Positions 63,795 through 64,000 of a stretch of 64,000 bases of DNA are shown here, in pieces. Both the position numbers and the translations under genes were made by a program. The stretch covers positions 62,001 through 126,000 of the forward strand of contig NZ_JBEJGY010000001.1 in assembly GCF_040253615.1 (NCBI RefSeq), read 5' to 3'. Numbering within the stretch: position 1 is the first letter of the stretch; each line of letters begins with the position of its first letter. This DNA is from Streptomyces sp. Edi4 (GTDB lineage: Bacteria > Actinomycetota > Actinomycetes > Streptomycetales > Streptomycetaceae). The notes under the pieces are model-generated. The model saw only the letters and a list, made by a program, of their open reading frames with translations, searched no databases and had not been told where the DNA came from.

Positions 63795-64000
63795 ACGCCG
63801 GCCAGGCCGCGCTCGGTGACCGCGACGCCTCCGTCGCGGTCACCCCGGACACCGTCCCGGCCGGGTGCTACTGGTGGACCGACCCGGACGGTGACCTGGC
63901 CCTCATGCCCGGCTGCATGGCCCGCGTGCAGGACCCGGAGGCCGAGTGCACCTGCGACAAGCTAGGTGCCCGCCTCGCTCGCCTGGAGAAGAAGGTGCGC
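63791..64000 (+). CDS. Hypothetical protein, N-terminal part (runs off right edge)
   Basis: GTG overlapping the previous TGA (VNAGQAALGDRDASVAVTPD). 70 codons visible: PAGCYWWTDPDGDLALMPGCMARVQDPEAECTCDKL, then a helix (LGARLARLEKKV). The Cys spacing (C, C, C-x-C) resembles a zinc knuckle also seen in the preceding proteins. Reading continues beyond the window. Confidence 0.65.
   Translation, partial: MNAGQAALGDRDASVAVTPDTVPAGCYWWTDPDGDLALMPGCMARVQDPEAECTCDKLGARLARLEKKVR

Noticed and set aside
1..64000. tRNA, rRNA, riboswitch or transposase genes
   Set aside because: I looked for tRNA-like cloverleaf arms, rRNA segments and transposase or integrase motifs and found none I could support.

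Overview
The window is very GC-rich DNA from an actinomycete, almost certainly Streptomyces or a close relative. Codon use, WhiB-type regulators and an actinobacterial LexA box all point that way. The content is that of a large conjugative plasmid or similar element: a transfer operon, a parA/parB partition module with palindromic sites, a replication-type gene set, and long operons of small plasmid/phage-type genes. There are no rRNA, tRNA or core metabolic genes. I could not decide whether the replicon is linear or circular.

Layout. (1) 1-13.8 kb, minus strand: a truncated ATP-dependent DNA ligase at the left edge, then a transfer operon. This operon holds an FtsK/TraB-like DNA translocase, two large membrane proteins, small membrane proteins, a Nudix protein and an OB-fold protein. 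At its upstream end is a helix-turn-helix gene surrounded by three copies of a 17-bp operator. A 270-bp gene-free island inside the operon (7.6-7.87 kb) carries CGTCAA-type repeats in both orientations and is the best candidate for a cis-acting transfer site. (2) 14.2-19.4 kb: chromosomal-style cargo, namely an XRE regulator with a convergent Nudix gene, a ribbon-helix-helix/Fic-like toxin-antitoxin pair, a lipoprotein and orphans. (3) 19.4-46.8 kb: long minus-strand operons of small, mostly unknown genes, often overlapping by ATGA/GTGA. Recognisable members include a PAPS-reductase-like protein, a truncated N6-adenine methylase, a catalytically degenerate Y-family polymerase behind a LexA box, NERD nucleases, a DEDDh exonuclease, DUF1643, DUF5131 (Gp37/Gp68), an ASCH protein, a RusA-like resolvase and a WhiB protein. 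(4) 47-55.2 kb: the maintenance module: parA, parB, a DciA/DUF721 homologue, a winged-helix replication-type protein and eight GTGATTGG-N3-CCAATCAC palindromes. (5) 55.2-59.5 kb, minus strand: a second WhiB protein, a C5-cytosine methyltransferase, a degenerate recombination-type ATPase and small genes. (6) 59.7-64 kb, plus strand: a divergent operon with DUF4326 and Cys-rich proteins that runs off the right edge.

How it works together. Nine copies of one promoter element (minus strand TTGCTTACGTATTGGGTTT, a -10 box four or five bases later) stand in front of the ligase gene, the cargo operons of region 3 and the region-5 operon. At 59.6 kb the element is symmetrical and appears to fire both ways. 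The element keeps its whole -35/spacer sequence while the -10 and all downstream DNA vary, so I infer one plasmid-wide regulon read by a dedicated regulator. The WhiB and HTH proteins encoded inside those same operons are the obvious candidates. The transfer operon and the par/rep module lack this element and have their own palindromic operators, so the plasmid seems to run three separate control circuits: cargo, transfer and maintenance.
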